This document shows, piece by piece, positions 11,802-24,610 of a DNA stretch of 64,000 bases. This DNA is from Drechslerella dactyloides (lineage: Eukaryota; Ascomycota; Orbiliomycetes; Orbiliales; Orbiliaceae). A model generated the notes under the pieces. It saw only the letters and a list, made by a program, of their open reading frames with translations, ran no database searches and had not been told where the DNA came from. Made by a program: the position numbers and the translations under genes. The stretch's first letter is position 1, and the number at the start of each line of letters is the position of its first letter. The DNA lies in contig JAGTWJ010000017.1 of NCBI GenBank assembly GCA_020064725.1, forward strand, positions 4,154,001-4,218,000. Reading direction: 5' to 3'.

Positions 11802-14800
11802 TGGCGATGTATCATCAAGATTGGATATTTGGAGTGTTCGATGGTAGTTTTGTTCGGAGTTTCTATTGGGAGGATTTGTCTTTGTGCTTACGGTATACGT
11901 ATTCGAACGTTCGGTGGATATTTGACTTCTATGACGCGAGAGTTCCTATTGATATCAATTGATGAGATTTCAAGATATAAACTATAATGCCACTTAACTG
12001 CAACTGTCGTTTCTGTGAAGACACCTTGAGCCGGATCGCGGAGCAGGTGAGCCGTGGAATGCGGAATGTTAGATTTCATTGGTCACCGGGTCGACACGTG
12101 TGGGAATGCGTAGAGCCAGAAAAAGAAATGGTAGTGTGGTCCTTCAATTCAGCTATTGTTACACAGGCAATCACTGCAGCCCTGCCAGCCCGAGACTAAC
12201 CCTGCCAATGCCCTCAGGCGAGTATATACGGACTAGTCTCGGGTGGACAGACTGTCTGTCCGTCATTCAATACTCTCTTACCGACGGTTGATATACATGA
12301 CCTCCCAGCTCGAGTGCAGCTGCAATTTCAATCGTGTGACGCAGACGCAGATAAGCAAGCACGGCATCCCTGTATCGATCAAAGGAGCAGATGCCGAGAG
12401 ATTTGTAGCGCCACGACGCATCATCGAGCTCTTCCCGAAGTGCGACAGGCCACGCCGCCTAGATGGCAGGGTGGAGAGTCCGTGGGGGTACCTGTCGGGT
12501 CGGCCGCTGGCTGGCAGACATGATGCGGCTTGTATGTGTTACAATTGCACTTGTAACCTGCAATTCGACCTCGCGAGATATACCGATATATCCCGCCGTC
12601 CACCAGAGCAGCCGGCTAGCCGTGCGCAAACTCGACCATACCAGACATTCCGTCGCTAGTACCGATCGCAAACCCTATCCGTGCGCGCTTCAGAAGAATG
12701 TACCCAGTCCCGACTTGGCTCACGATCGCCAGGGACGAAGTTAACTGCTGCACGGCAATGATGCAGGGACCCAGATCGATTTTCAGCCGGCTAACGGCAC
12801 GGCTAGCTGTTAACGCCGTTCGATGCCTCAACCTAAGCTAAGGCTGGGCATGATTGTTGATTAGACTTTGCGAATTATTTTAGTCTCGGGGTTTACGAAG
12901 TACGAATCTCGCGTCCTCTCACAATCCGTTCGCATCCCTTGCGAATGACGGGGCCCGAAGTGATTTCTCAGCACGCCAACCGGTACCGGGGCCCTCTGCA
13001 CTCGTCCGACATTCATTACATACATATCATCCGCTCACTCATACGTGCGAATGAAAGGCATGATATATATCGGCAGCGAGAGAGTGCCGTACGCCGACAT
13101 CCCGACATCAATGCAAACATGCAGTGTCCGTCGTACCCATGGCTACCTTCGCGTACCGACAATAGAATGCACGTCCCGTTCTTCGGTCGTATAAGGAAGA
13201 GAGTAACCAGTATGTACCTACTTGGAGTGGACGGACTGAGAAGATTAGACGACGGTGCATGCTGCATGCATGCGCTGTGACAATGCACGTACGACCGGCA
13301 GGTAGGCAGGCACTCACTCACATATTGCGGTGTGGTGTGCGTCTGCACGCACGCATGCACAGCGAGCTGCACAGAGCGGCCCTGTGCGGCGAGGGGGCCA
13401 ATTATATTGAGTGGAGCCGATCCACGTATCTTCCTTCGTCTACTTAGGTAATTGATTGCAGTCGCCTGCCGCCGGGTCAGTCTTGGGCCATCTGGCGAGC
13501 TTGATCCTAGCTATCATTCGGTGGGTTTTCGCGATCTTGCGGCCAAGCCGAGTTTTGATCCGAGATGCACGGCAGCGGCGGAACTTGGCTTCCGGAAGTC
13601 GGATGTGAGGATGAGAGAATGTCCGGTGAGCGTGGGATATATCGAGATACTGCCGGCGGGTCGGCTGCCAGCTAGCTGTTGGGATGTGTATGTGTGTGTG
13701 TGAGAGAGCGCGATGTTGGCTGTCAATTGTGTGCCAATATCAGGATCTGATATAACGGTGTACGAAGTCTACAGCATACTAGTCGGTGTGGGATATCCTA
13801 TGTGAGTATATCCGAGCTGGAGTGTGGACGATTGTGTTAATGCGTCCTCTGCAATAAATGTCAAATATCATCCCACCTCACTACACTACAGCTTTGGGCA
13901 CTACATCGACTGAATTGTAAGTGCGTGTCCAATCCAATTGGCCAGGGCCCCTCGGGTCGCGAGTCATCCGGCTGCGATAAGACGGTGCATCGGTGGCAGT
14001 CAAGCTTCTTGGCTACATGCGCTTACTCTGGATATGCCGACACACAACATACACATACGTGCATACGTGCACGGGACGCACGTCGGTTTATCTCAAACGT
14101 TGCAAACTGGGCCGTCACAAACTTACTAAAACTACCAATCTCCTCGATACAGACCTCCTCCCGATTGAGGGTAGTGCTGAGGAAACCGAGAGTGCAGCTG
14201 CCAGCGGACATGGCAGCTAGCTCGCGGCAGAGGATCGGAGCTGGAGAAGTAATTTCGGTAGCCTGGCCGTGCGTCCGTCTCCTTCGGTATGAGGAATTGT
14301 GTGATCGATCGCGAGAGTGATAGCATGCTGCATGGCGCACGAACTTACGTACGCACACGAAATGACTTTTTCGCCATGACCATCGTCAAGGTACGTAGCA
14401 ACGTTGACCTAGGCTACGTCTGTCTGTCGCGGTCGCGACTGGGCTGGTTGAATCGATTAGAGTAGTAAGAAACCAAGCTCCCAAGATCTTGAGAATTTGA
14501 AAAGTCCCACCAAGGGGCGGCAGTTGGCCTGCAGGTGTGTCTGTGTGCATGGCTGACAGACAGACAGGCAGCGCCGATATCCAGCCATCTCTTATCAGAA
14601 ATCAATCTAGCACGACGAGATATTTTAAATCCCTCCCTTCACCGCGTGTTTGGATTAAGATGCTCTCCTGTCGTCCTCCGTTTCAAGGCTGATTCAGAAA
14701 TACCAGTTCGAATCGAATCTAGACGGTTCCCTGGGCACATGCGCATTTACCCCAAACGTCAACTTGAGACCCCGCGGTGGCTCGTCGCGAACGCGGTTCG

Positions 14801-17226
14801 TTTTGGCGCCTCCTCGAGTCCACGGACCGGTGCCGGTGTCCATTGTGTTTCCCCGGCGCCGCCAGCCTCTTTAGATCTGACGGATTGTATTTTCATTCAC
14901 CCTCTCTGTAGCTAAGCCTTCCCCCAGATTGATGGGTTTCGCAAAGGGGTGGGAGACAAGGGAGCTAATAGGGCTTGAGGCCAAGTTCATTTCCAGAAGC
15001 GTCATCTTTATCGCGAGCAGGCGTGCATGCATCGTCGGTTCGTATACCGTATGTGATATCTGTACGATCCTTTTTTCAGCAGTGGAGCGCTGTACGTACT
15101 GTTCCACGTAATATAACAGTTAAGGCATATGTATGTAGGAGAAGGCAAGCGACCCGGCGCCCTGGGCGCAGCTCTCCAGACCAGACTGGAATCCAGCACG
15201 AGCAAGCTCGCTCGCTACCCCTTCCGTGGCGCTCGCGCAATCGCAAGCCGTCGACCGGATCCAGCGCGCGGTCATTCGGGCCTTCTACATATTCGCACGG
15301 TGAGACACAACCGACGGACATGCCTAGTTCCATACATGTGAGGTAGGCAGCTCACCTAGTCATGTAACCATGCCTGTATCTGGCGGACAGGTGGATGTGA
15401 GATAGTAACGCAAGCTATATTTGACAATTGGGTACAGTACCGCGTCATCAAACCGGCGAGCGAGCTGGGGAGGGGCCTGCTGCTAGCCTGCGACGGGCTG
15501 GATTTGAGATGAAGGGATCCGGGATGTTTTCAGAGCCGAATGCCTGGACGGTTGATGGTGAAAAAATAGAAACGGAAACGGGGAAACGGACGGACGAAGA
15601 AGGCAGGCAGGGAGCAGGAAAAAAATAAAAATCTCTGATACCGAGACAGGACAGGACATGCCCATGAACAGTAAACTAATGTAATGTCATGTATGTAAAA
15701 GCAGCACTCTGCGTGAAGCGCATGTATTGATTTCGTGCAGGGCTGGCCGGCCGGGTGGAGCGCCATCCATTCGGATTTGGATTCGATTGACTGCTGCTGG
15801 GCTAATGTGCCCCCCCACAGCACATGGCCACGTCTGCGTCGCTGGATGTAAGGTAAGTAATGTAATGTACCGGGGGGCAAGCAGCTGAGGTTTGATGTTT
15901 GATCTATCTGGACGGGCTATTGCCTGCTATCCGTAATATGAACTAGTCTCAGCCTCAGCGAGAGGACATGGACAGGAGGGCTGCCGGGTGGATGCTTTGG
16001 TGGACGTCTGGCGGAAACGAAAACAATCGCGAGAAGGAAAGAAAAGAAAGAAAGAAAAGAAATTTAAAAGAGACGCTGGGGGAAGAAGAAAGGAAGGGTC
16101 CGCAGCGGGCTATTTATTTTATTGTATTTTATTTTATTTTATTTTATATCCCATACTTGTAATATAATATAATACGGTCGAGACTCCCGTGGCCGCTGGT
16201 GGTTGGATCCAGTTCGATCCAGAAAGTTACACCCACCGCAACGTGCAACGTGCAACGTCCGTCGACTGCGACTTCAGCCCCGGCAGACAGCCTCTCCTTC
16301 AGCCGCCCGACATCACATCACATCGTGCCTCCCTCCTCCTGCCATCCATCGCTCACTCCATCAGGCCATCCATCCATCAATCCAGCCATCCACCATCGCT
16401 GCCTCGTATTTGATTGATTGTAGTCGGCCTGTTTAACATTAATCACACGATCCCGCCAATTTCGAATTTCCTCACACTCTGCGGGATTCCTCGCTCGATC
16501 CCATCGTCCAACTTGGCCTTTCTCCATCCACTTTCCCGGCGTCAGCTTCCTCCTCGCCCTTAGCCCCGTCGAGGCTCTTCGCGTCCTTGGCTCGTCGCAG
16601 CTCCTGCCTGGCCTGCCTGGGTGCCCTCGCTCCTTCTGGACCTCCCTGTTGCAGCATCGGCCGGCTTATCGTGGCCGTCCACTCGCCTTTCGCCGCCGGA
16701 TCCTCGCTCGACTCTTGCTCGACCGCTCGGCGTCATTCGGCGCAGCAGGCCTGGCCCTGGTCTCTCGCTCTCGTCTGCTCTCTCTCTTGAGTAATCGCCT
16801 GATCGATCTCGAGCTCTGTTGTCTTCTCTGACTCGACGCAAAGATAATATAAGATTCCATCTCACTCATTTAGACCCGTTTGCTCAATTCAATCGCTCGT
16901 TCGTACGACCGTCCGTCCGTCAGCCTGGCGCCTGCAAGCACTGGCCCGTCCTGCTGGATCGGTTTAATTTGACCGAGCCTTCCTCACGCTTCAGGCAGAG
17001 ATACTCGACAAGATGAAGCAGTAGCCGAAGTCGTTCAACCGCATCCTGCACCCTGCTGAAACGACGCCAGACAGTCAGCAGCGCCGAAAGTGAAAAGTGA
17101 TAGGAAGACAGGGAAGGAAAAAAAAAAAAACAATCCGCTTCCGAGGGGCTCTCCCACCTGGCCTGGCCTGCCTGACCTCCTTCTCGAAATCTGCCAGAGC
17201 CCGCTAGCCTCGTCCTATTTAACGCA
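11802..17226. other. Gene-poor stretch, ending in the DUF1765 gene leader
   Basis: In 5.4 kb I find no supported gene. Short frames here lack domains, conserved starts or splice support. The part from about 16190 to 17226 is C/T-rich on the plus strand with CATCCATC-like repeats, and is most likely the promoter and 5' leader of the DUF1765 gene. The part from 13250 to 13370 is rich in GCATGC/TGCATGCA palindromes. Confidence 0.5.
16112..16147. repeat. Simple ATTTT repeat
   Basis: An imperfect run of ATTTT units lies in an intergenic region. It is low complexity, with no further structure seen. Confidence 0.8.
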
Positions 17227-20200
17227 ATGGCGACCCTCACGCTGGAAGCGATGCCCAAAAGTGTCGTGGTTGCTGACTCCGTGGGCAAAGCTCGTCCCGC
17301 CAGCGCCAACTTCTTGCTCCGTTCAGCTGTTTCCGAGCCACATCTGCACCTCAACTACATGTTCTCCAAATTCGACCCCCTCGCCAGTCCGGCCGACGCT
17401 CTCGTCGAGTTCTCGCCTTCGTCCTCGCGGTCGCCCTCGCCCAACGGGAAGGATGAGTCCATCTTCAGCAATCCCGAAGACGATTCTTCCTCCATCTCGA
17501 CTGTTGGCTCCAACACGCCCAAGCGGCCTGCCCCCATCCTAGAGCGTCGCCACACCCTCCACCGTTCCCCTGACGCCCACTACGTTCATTCTTCGCACAC
17601 CCATCACGGAAGCACCAGCAGCGGAAGCAGTGCCAGCAGTGCCAGCAGCAGCGGCTCTACCTCCCACCGACAGTCCTTCTCGGCATCCTCCAGCGTCCGC
17701 TCCTTAAGGCTGAAGAAACGCCCTACCAGTGTCGCATTTATGAAAGCCCCACCATCCGAGGGCCAGGTCGTCACCTTGTCATCGTCTCAGCGCTCCAATT
17801 CGTCCATCAGCCTGTCGTCCCTGAGCAACTCCAGCCCGAGGAAAGATGACCTGTGGCTCGGCTTCAAGACGCTCGAAAGCGACTATTCAAAGTAAGGCAC
17901 CCGAATGTACAAATTTTTTTTCTTTTGTACCTTTTTTTTCGATGCCCGCTCGGCTGACATCTCGCTTCCTCTTTCTGCTTCAAGGTTCAACTGCAAATCG
18001 ATCCTGCAACGCACACACATCCTGCGCGGCGCCCTCATCCCATTCCTTCGCAAGTTCGAGGGCTGCACATCTACCGTCGCTATCGATATCAACGAGCTCG
18101 ACCGCCGGATACGCACGCTGAACAAATGGTGGACCCTGCTCCTCGCCTCCCTCCGCGCCAACGGGAGCAACATGGTGCCGATCCAGGACAAATCAACCTA
18201 TCTCGAAGGCGTCGTCGGCATCATGTCCCGCCCGGAGTGGAGGGCCGCACCGTCCTCGCTCGCCCCGCTCTCGACACGGAACCCTAGCCCCTCCAACTCG
18301 TGTTCCTCCCTCTCCTCCGCGTCATCGACGATATCCTACGAGAAATCACTCCAGCACGACATGAAAGTAATGTACACCACATCGCTGCTAGACACTCTTG
18401 CCTACGCGCTCGACGGCATGTCAGAGCCGCAGTGCGGCGGGCTGATGCATTTTGCCGGAAAAGTCGCAGCATACGCGTTTTTCTTCGTCAACGGCGTTAG
18501 CGAGATGCTGATTGGCCTGCTCGGACTCAAGGCCCCGCAGCTGCGCAAAGTGTTGAACGAGTACGGCATCGGGCGAGGCATGGATCTCCAAGCTGTGGCG
18601 GAGGGCGTTATCGGTGAGTTCCCACAGGCTGTGCATTCCGTCGGTTTCACGACAATGGGCTCGGCACTGCCGAGGCTCAAGAAGCCTGGGAACTACATGG
18701 TCGCGACGAGCAATATCGATTGGCTGGGGCCCTGGATCCACCGGTGGACCGGCCGTGAAACCGACATGTTTTTTGTGTTCGTCAAGCATTACCATCTCCT
18801 GCTGGCGGAGTATCTGCCGGTTGGAACTTCCCCTACAGCGAGGCTTTGCGCGCCGGGCTTCATTTACGTCCAGGCACAGCTGCTTTCGCTTCTCGAAACA
18901 GCGATCAACCGGGGGCCGGCGCATCTGTTGCCAGTGGACACGGGCCCAACGAACGTTACATTCGATGACATCGTCGGGGCGCATGTAATGAATGGGAACG
19001 GGAATGGAAACGGAAACGGAAACGGCAACGCGATCCAGCCAGCCCCTGCGAAGACGATGTATCGCCCGCTTATGGATCAGCGGATCTTCTCGCTCCTTAA
19101 GGATATCACGTTGGACAGGAACTTTAACGACGCCATGCGCGACGCCTTTGCCACCGCGTTTGCCATGCTCCTCAGGTCGCTCGCGAAGAATACCAAGATT
19201 GTCGAGCACTCGGCGTGCGTGTCACTGTGCGACCTGCTGGAGGAAGGCATCCCCGCGCTGTACCAGTTCGAACAGCAATCCGAGACGGGAGCCAAGTACA
19301 TTGACTGGCCCTTCTGGCTGGACGTGTCCCGACAGATGATCAAGAATGAGAACAGCATGACGGAACTGCGCCTGTTCTCGTTCATCTACGTCATCTGGGA
19401 TCTGGTCACCGAGGACGTCGAACGGAAACGATCCGTCTGCCTCGGCTGGCTGTTGGGCGACGAGATGTGGCAGCGCTTCTTCTCGCACTGGTGCCCCATG
19501 GTGCGCGCGTTCTACATGCGACTGCTCTGCTGGCGGATCGGGCGATTGTCAGCTACGGGCCGCGAGGTCAGCTACGGGCCGGACGGGAACGAGATCTCCA
19601 CGACGTCCCTCGATGGCGAGATCTTTGAGGCGCTGCTAGTGCGTCTGCGCGAGGCCCACGCCGCGTTCACGTTCCTCCGAGACGAGGCGGACCGCACCAT
19701 GACGGTGCGGCCGTCCGTAGCCCCATGTCCACCTGCGCCCAACCGCAAGCTTACCATCATCCGCATGGACACGCAGCCCGGCTTCGGCCGGCCGTTCTCA
19801 CTCGACAAGATGGGCCCATCGCAGATGGAATCGGCGAAAGCGACGCCCGCGAAGCCCGCTGCCGCGACGCAGTCGGAGGCCAACGGGACCGCTCAGCCGG
19901 AGACGAACGGCAGCAGCTCGGGAATCAAGCGGCGATGGTCACTGCTCCGCAACTTCCTCGGCGCCACCGACGCTATGAAGCCGGACCCCCAACAGCAACA
20001 GCAAGCGCAACAGCCCAAGGCGACGCCAACACCGCAACCGGCATCCGCACCGCGTGCCTCGTCCACCAACTCGACGTACGTCCCGCCACGGTCGTCATCG
20101 GGCAAGGACAGCTGGCAGAACACCAAGGTCCCCTACGGCGCGGCGTTCGGCAACCGCAGCCGGATGCAGTTCAAGTTCGTGCTCGAGTTCTCCGACCGCC

Positions 20201-20499
20201 CGCCGCACACGCGGAAGGGCAAAGGGAGCAACGCGCCGCGACTGCCGCGGGCGACGCAGGACTGGTTGGAGGCCGTAGACGACGGGCGGGAGACTCCACC
20301 GCCGCTGGGCCCGCTTGCGCTGTCGCCGTCGGGTACGCCGCCGCAGAACTGGAAGTATTGCGGGCGAGCGCTGGCGGAGTGGGCGCTCGTGGTTGACGAG
20401 ATTGACAATTTTGTGGAGCGGCGGAAGAACGAGGGGATCCGCGACGTGCGGGACTCCGAGATTCCGATTCTGTCTGTTGATTCCCTGCGCAAGGGCTAA
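17227..20499 (+). CDS. DUF1765 / UPF0592 family fungal protein
   Basis: Exons 17227-17891 and 17985-20499 give 1059 residues. The donor is GTAAGG and the acceptor TCAAG; the join reads ESDYSK then FNCKSILQRTHILRGALIPF. Residues 1-220 are Ser/Pro/His-rich and probably disordered. The central part (about 225-860) carries the conserved DUF1765 region, including TGRETDMFFVFVKHYHLLLA and WCPMVRAFYMRLLCWRIGRL. An Asn-Gly repeat lies near residues 557-570. The C-terminal third has a Gln-rich, disordered insert near 890, followed by a conserved block (KVPYGAAFGNRSRMQFKFVL, LAEWALVVDEIDNFVERRKNEG). The family is widespread in fungi and its biochemical role is not known to me. Family membership is a confident call by motif recognition; function is open. 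Confidence 0.85.
18991..19029 (+). repeat. In-frame hexamer repeat encoding Asn-Gly
   Basis: Six to seven copies of a GGAAAC-like hexamer lie inside the DUF1765 gene and encode an (Asn-Gly)n loop. The repeat length is likely to vary between strains. Confidence 0.8.
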
Positions 20500-21266
20500 T
20501 TACTTTGTTTACCTGTCCCTCTTTCCCTCGCTCACATTCTTTTGTATTCGACCGTTGAGGGGAGGAGTTAACGTACGTACATACACATCATATCATATCA
20601 CGTCATGACATGTCAGCGAAAGAGTATTGACGGATGGATGGCATTGCATCGGCTGCTGTGCTTGCTTGCTATATTCACGGATCACGCATGCGGATTGATG
20701 TTTTTTTATATTCTTGATTTAACCTGTACAGGGTGTTTGGGGGTTATTGCATTATGAGGCAGCCTTGTATTTGAGGTATCTTGTTTAACTTGTTAATCGG
20801 TTTTCTTTCAACAAAAAAAGACCTTTTTTTCCTTTCAAGGATATTGTTATTGTTATTTTTCTTTTTCGCGTGGATTCGGTTGTTTTCTTTTTTATGGATC
20901 ATTCATTGCTCATGCATGCGGGTTACGTTACGTTGTAGAAGCGTGCGGGTAGGATAGGTTATATCTTTTCAGTGGAGGATACGAGAGGACTGGTGTATCG
21001 GATGGTTTACTGTGGATGGAAAGTGGGGGTATGCATATGCTATACGCCTATGTGTATGGCGGGGGGAAGGGGTCAAATTGTGAATACCATAATGATATTA
21101 CTAGTGTCCTAATGACAATCAAGTTTTAGACGGAAGAAAGAACCCAGGTCCCACGGGTAGATCTGAACCGTTGCATCCATCTATGCATCCTAGCTCGCCA
21201 TCTCATTCCGATCTCATCCATACCTTACATACATATAGATATGGATGTATGGGTGGGTGTATGCGA
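20500..21266. other. Convergent 3' intergenic region
   Basis: T-rich 3' untranslated sequence lies between the plus-strand DUF1765 gene and the minus-strand Dap1 gene. No gene is seen. Confidence 0.6.
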
Positions 21267-21834
21267 CTACTTCTCCTCCTGACCCTCGTTCACCAGCTCT
21301 CCGACGACAAGATACTTCCCCTCAAACGTCTCAAACCACCCGTTCAGCACCTCCCGCTCCTCGCCCGTAAGGTTGCTCAGGTCGTCAATCGGCTTGTCCA
21401 CATCCGTCAGCAGACTCTCCTCCAACACCCCCTTCGCCAGACCGCGACTCGCATCGCGACCCGCGAAGATACTGTACGGACCACCGGGCCCGTAGAAGCT
21501 GCGGCCGGCGGAGACGTCGAAGACGGTGCCCTTTACCGCGAGTAGGACGCGGGGCTCGTCGGTGCCGTTGTAGCGGAGGAGTGCGCGCGGCGTGTAGGAT
21601 TTGTAGAGGAGCGGTGGCGGCGGCGAGGGGAGGGTGGGGAGGGTTGTTGGCTTGAAGCGGAGGTAGACGAGGTAGGCGGCGACGGAGGCGAGGAGGAGGT
21701 TGAGCGGGGTCACGAGCGGGATCCTGTGTGTATAAGAGCATTAGCGGACGGTGTTTTATATCGTGGAATTGGTGGTGAGAGAGATGGAGGGAGGAGACGT
21801 ACGCTTCGGCGACTGGGGCGGCGGGCGGATCCAT
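21267..21834 (-). CDS. dap1: Dap1-like membrane-associated progesterone receptor (cytochrome b5-like haem protein)
   Basis: Exons 21803-21834 and 21267-21723 (minus) give 162 residues. The 32-nt first exon encodes MDPPAAPVAEA and joins across a 79-nt GTACGT...CACACAG intron to IPLVTPLNLLLASVAAYLVY. This is a single N-terminal membrane anchor (about 15-32). Residues of about 50-150 form the cytochrome b5-like haem/steroid-binding domain of the MAPR family (YTPRALLRYNGTDEPRVLLA, KGTVFDVSAGRSFYGPGGPY, FAGRDASRGLAKG). The tyrosines in FYGPGGPY fit the MAPR haem-ligand region. Family members sit on the ER and support P450 enzymes of sterol synthesis such as Erg11. The length is typical. Confidence 0.92.
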
Positions 21835-23292
21835 TGTGGATGTCTATCTACACTAGAGTAGCTGAAAAGCTAAAGCGGGCGGACGGACAACGACAGACGG
21901 CGTGTCTTGTAACGACAGACGGAGGGAGCTCGATGGGAAGGAAGCAATCGAGGGACCTCGTTGGCGATGGATGTAGCGATAGCTTTGTTGCTAGTTGGAC
22001 GGTGTCGGCGATGCAGTGTCGGCGTCGGCGTCGGCGGATACGGATGCCTGCAAATGCAATGACATCAGCATCATTCAGCCGTATCCGATCACGCCAACCA
22101 CCGCAGAATCAATCAATACCCTGGCGAACACATCCACAACATGTCAGCGAACGCGAGCAATCTGGCGCATCGGCCACCCCGCTGTTGGGACACGGTAGCT
22201 AACTTGGGTACTATCAACATGTTGCTTGCTGCTATCGATAGCATCGATAGAAATCCGAGATCGCTATCCACATATCTATAATTGTACAACATCTAACAAG
22301 GCAGGCTAGCCGCCATCTGCTGAATTGATAGCTCTGTTGGTTCGTGATCGGTCGAATGGCTTTCGGCAGCTAGCGCTTCGGTGGGGCTAGCTTATCCTTC
22401 GAACATCTGGTGTAGCGGGGTTCTAGCTATCGCTTCCAAGTTGCCTCCTAGCTCTGTCAAAACCCATGATTACAGACACCGGAATCGCAAACTTCGAGCT
22501 AGCGATAATTCAGCTAGACAAATTCATATATTTGTACTTTTCAGAATTCGCTTCCATTGGAAATGTAATTGTAAAAGAACAGACTGTACCAACTGCCATG
22601 TCATCGTGAAAAGCAAAAGCAATCCAGAAACTCCTCTTCTTTGCCCCAACAGCAACAGCTACAAACAGCCAAGACAGCAGGACCCGGATAATCAAGAAAT
22701 AAAAGAGATAAATGTAAATGGAAGAAGCAAAAGGATAGAATCGAAGAGACAATAAAAAAAAAGTCACACGCTGGAAAGAGCAACGAGACGGTAACACAGA
22801 ACGCCGACATGAGAGTGTGAGCAAAGAAAGCAAAGAAGTATTGTCAAAAGGTCGGAAAAAGGTCGCACATGAATGCCAGTGTGAATGAATGGGTCGATTT
22901 AAAACAGGAGTAGTTAGTGTGTATTGAGAAGAGAAGAATAGCGGCAGGCATGCTTCATCATCAGACACACCCCCACCGCGGACACAACACTTCGAGCCGA
23001 AACACCACCCACCACCAAGCGAGAGGAAAATAGGTTGGGTCGTCGTAAAGAATGCACAAGAAGAATGGGAAAGAAAAGAAAACCAGCTACTGACACTCCC
23101 AGCTAAGGTGCATCAAGCCGAAGAGAACGAGAAGCCGGACTTCCCCGAGACTAAAGTCGGACAAAAGAGACATAAAATAAGAATAGAATTAAAAAGGAAA
23201 AATAAAATAGCCCCGTAGACGAGGTTGCGCAACCTTCCCGGTAAGAAAGAACGAACGCGCGCACAACTGAACCACAACAGTTGGAATTGCGC
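21835..23292. other. Intergenic, Dap1 promoter and downstream region
   Basis: This is the probable Dap1 promoter (just above 21834) and the 3' region of the next minus-strand gene. A GGCGTC microsatellite-like run occurs near 22018-22040 and an ATCGAT palindrome cluster near 22230-22252. No gene is seen. Confidence 0.55.
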
Positions 23293-24610
23293 TCAGGGGC
23301 CGCCAACTCTTCGCACCCACAGAACCGCAGGCGCCTCGAGCCCCATGTCCGCGTCTCGTCTCTTCCACGCCCGGTGCAACATCAACCCCTTGTCGTACAG
23401 ATCCCGTGACAGGCCGTCGTAGTTGCTCTGCAGCTGCCGCAGGTCTTCTTTCAGCTGCTTTCGCTGCGTGTAGTTGTGCGTCGATGGGTTCGGCGGCAGA
23501 CACATCTCCAAGCCCTTGATCTGCTGCATCACCACCTTCTGTCGGGCTATCAGGTCGTCGCGCTCGCGCTCCAGCAGTGCGATATACGCTTCGCCGCCCT
23601 TCGGCTCCAGCGGCGAGGAGTTGCCGGAGTCCGAAACGAGCGACATGAGCACGCTGGATGCGTCGTCGCCGCTGTCGTGCAGAATCGGCGTGAGCGGGGC
23701 AAGCTCAATCATCGGTGCTCCTGTCGGAGATAGAATCGGCGGCGGTGTTATCTTGCGCGGTGTCGACGGTTTCGAACTCGACCTGCTCGTCACACCCTTG
23801 ATTCTCAACGGCTCCGGCTCGTACGACGGTTTCCTAGAACTGGTTAACGGCAGTCGCGAGGATGTCGAGTTCGACGGGATCGGCCTCGTCGTGGGAACTG
23901 GCGTGGGTGGCTCCGAAGTCCGCTCGTCCTCATCCTCATCATCACTCTTGTCGTCATCCTCCGCCGCTTGGCCGTACTCGCTGATGAGATATTCCTTGTC
24001 CACCATTAGACCGCTGCCAACAGCTGGCACAATAGAGTCTCGTAATCTAGGTGCTTTGGCGGGTGGCGGCGGCGGGATGTCCGACTTTTGCTCGACTGGC
24101 CAGTAGTCGGGTAGCGACTCGCCGTCCGATTTTGTAGAGGATGACCGACTGTTCTGCGCTGCGTGCAGCAGGTCGATGCTCTTCTTCGAACCTATCGACG
24201 ATGGCAGCGTCGCCGAGTTGACGGGTTTTCTTGTGAACGCGCTCTTTTTCGACGTTCCTAACGGGTTCATGTGTGGATTTCGGGGAATCGAGTGGAAGGT
24301 AGGAGGGCAGTTCGCCGCCGGGACGATGGGCGTAGCGTTGAAATTAGGTGTCGTCGAAAATTTTAATGTGCCGTTGACATTGAAGCTGGTACGTTTGGTC
24401 ATCGTTGGTCAGTCGTATGTTCAAGCAAGCCGGTTTACAAATCACATACCCAGTCGGTGAGAGGGGATTCTTCTCGCCCTCGTTTCGCATCAGCAGGACA
24501 TCTGGCCGCGAGCTTTCGACGAGTATCGGGAAGCCTATCTCTGGCTCCTTCTTATGCCGCAGAGGAAATCGCGCGAACATGGTTGTGGCTGTCGTAACGA
24601 AACTCGTCAT
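23293..24610 (-). CDS. Conserved hypothetical protein with C-terminal coiled coil
   Basis: Exons 24450-24610 and 23293-24385 (minus) give 417 residues. The donor is GTATGT, a CTGAC branch site is present and the acceptor is CCAG; the join reads NPLSPTG then FNVNGTLKFSTTP. The N-terminus (MFARFPLRHKKEPEIGFPIL) looks conserved and ordered. The middle is Ser/Pro-rich with an acidic run (DDDKSDDEDEDER, near 195-210) and proline stretches. From about residue 320 a charged helical segment (YIALLERERDDLIARQKVV, RKQLKEDLRQLQSNYDGLSR) predicts a coiled coil. No catalytic motif is seen and no function can be assigned. A scaffold or adaptor role is possible from architecture alone. Confidence 0.75.

Noticed and set aside
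12243..12659. 138-codon plus-strand frame in the gene-poor stretch
   Set aside because: No family resemblance, no leader or splice signals, and competing frames of similar length in the same place.
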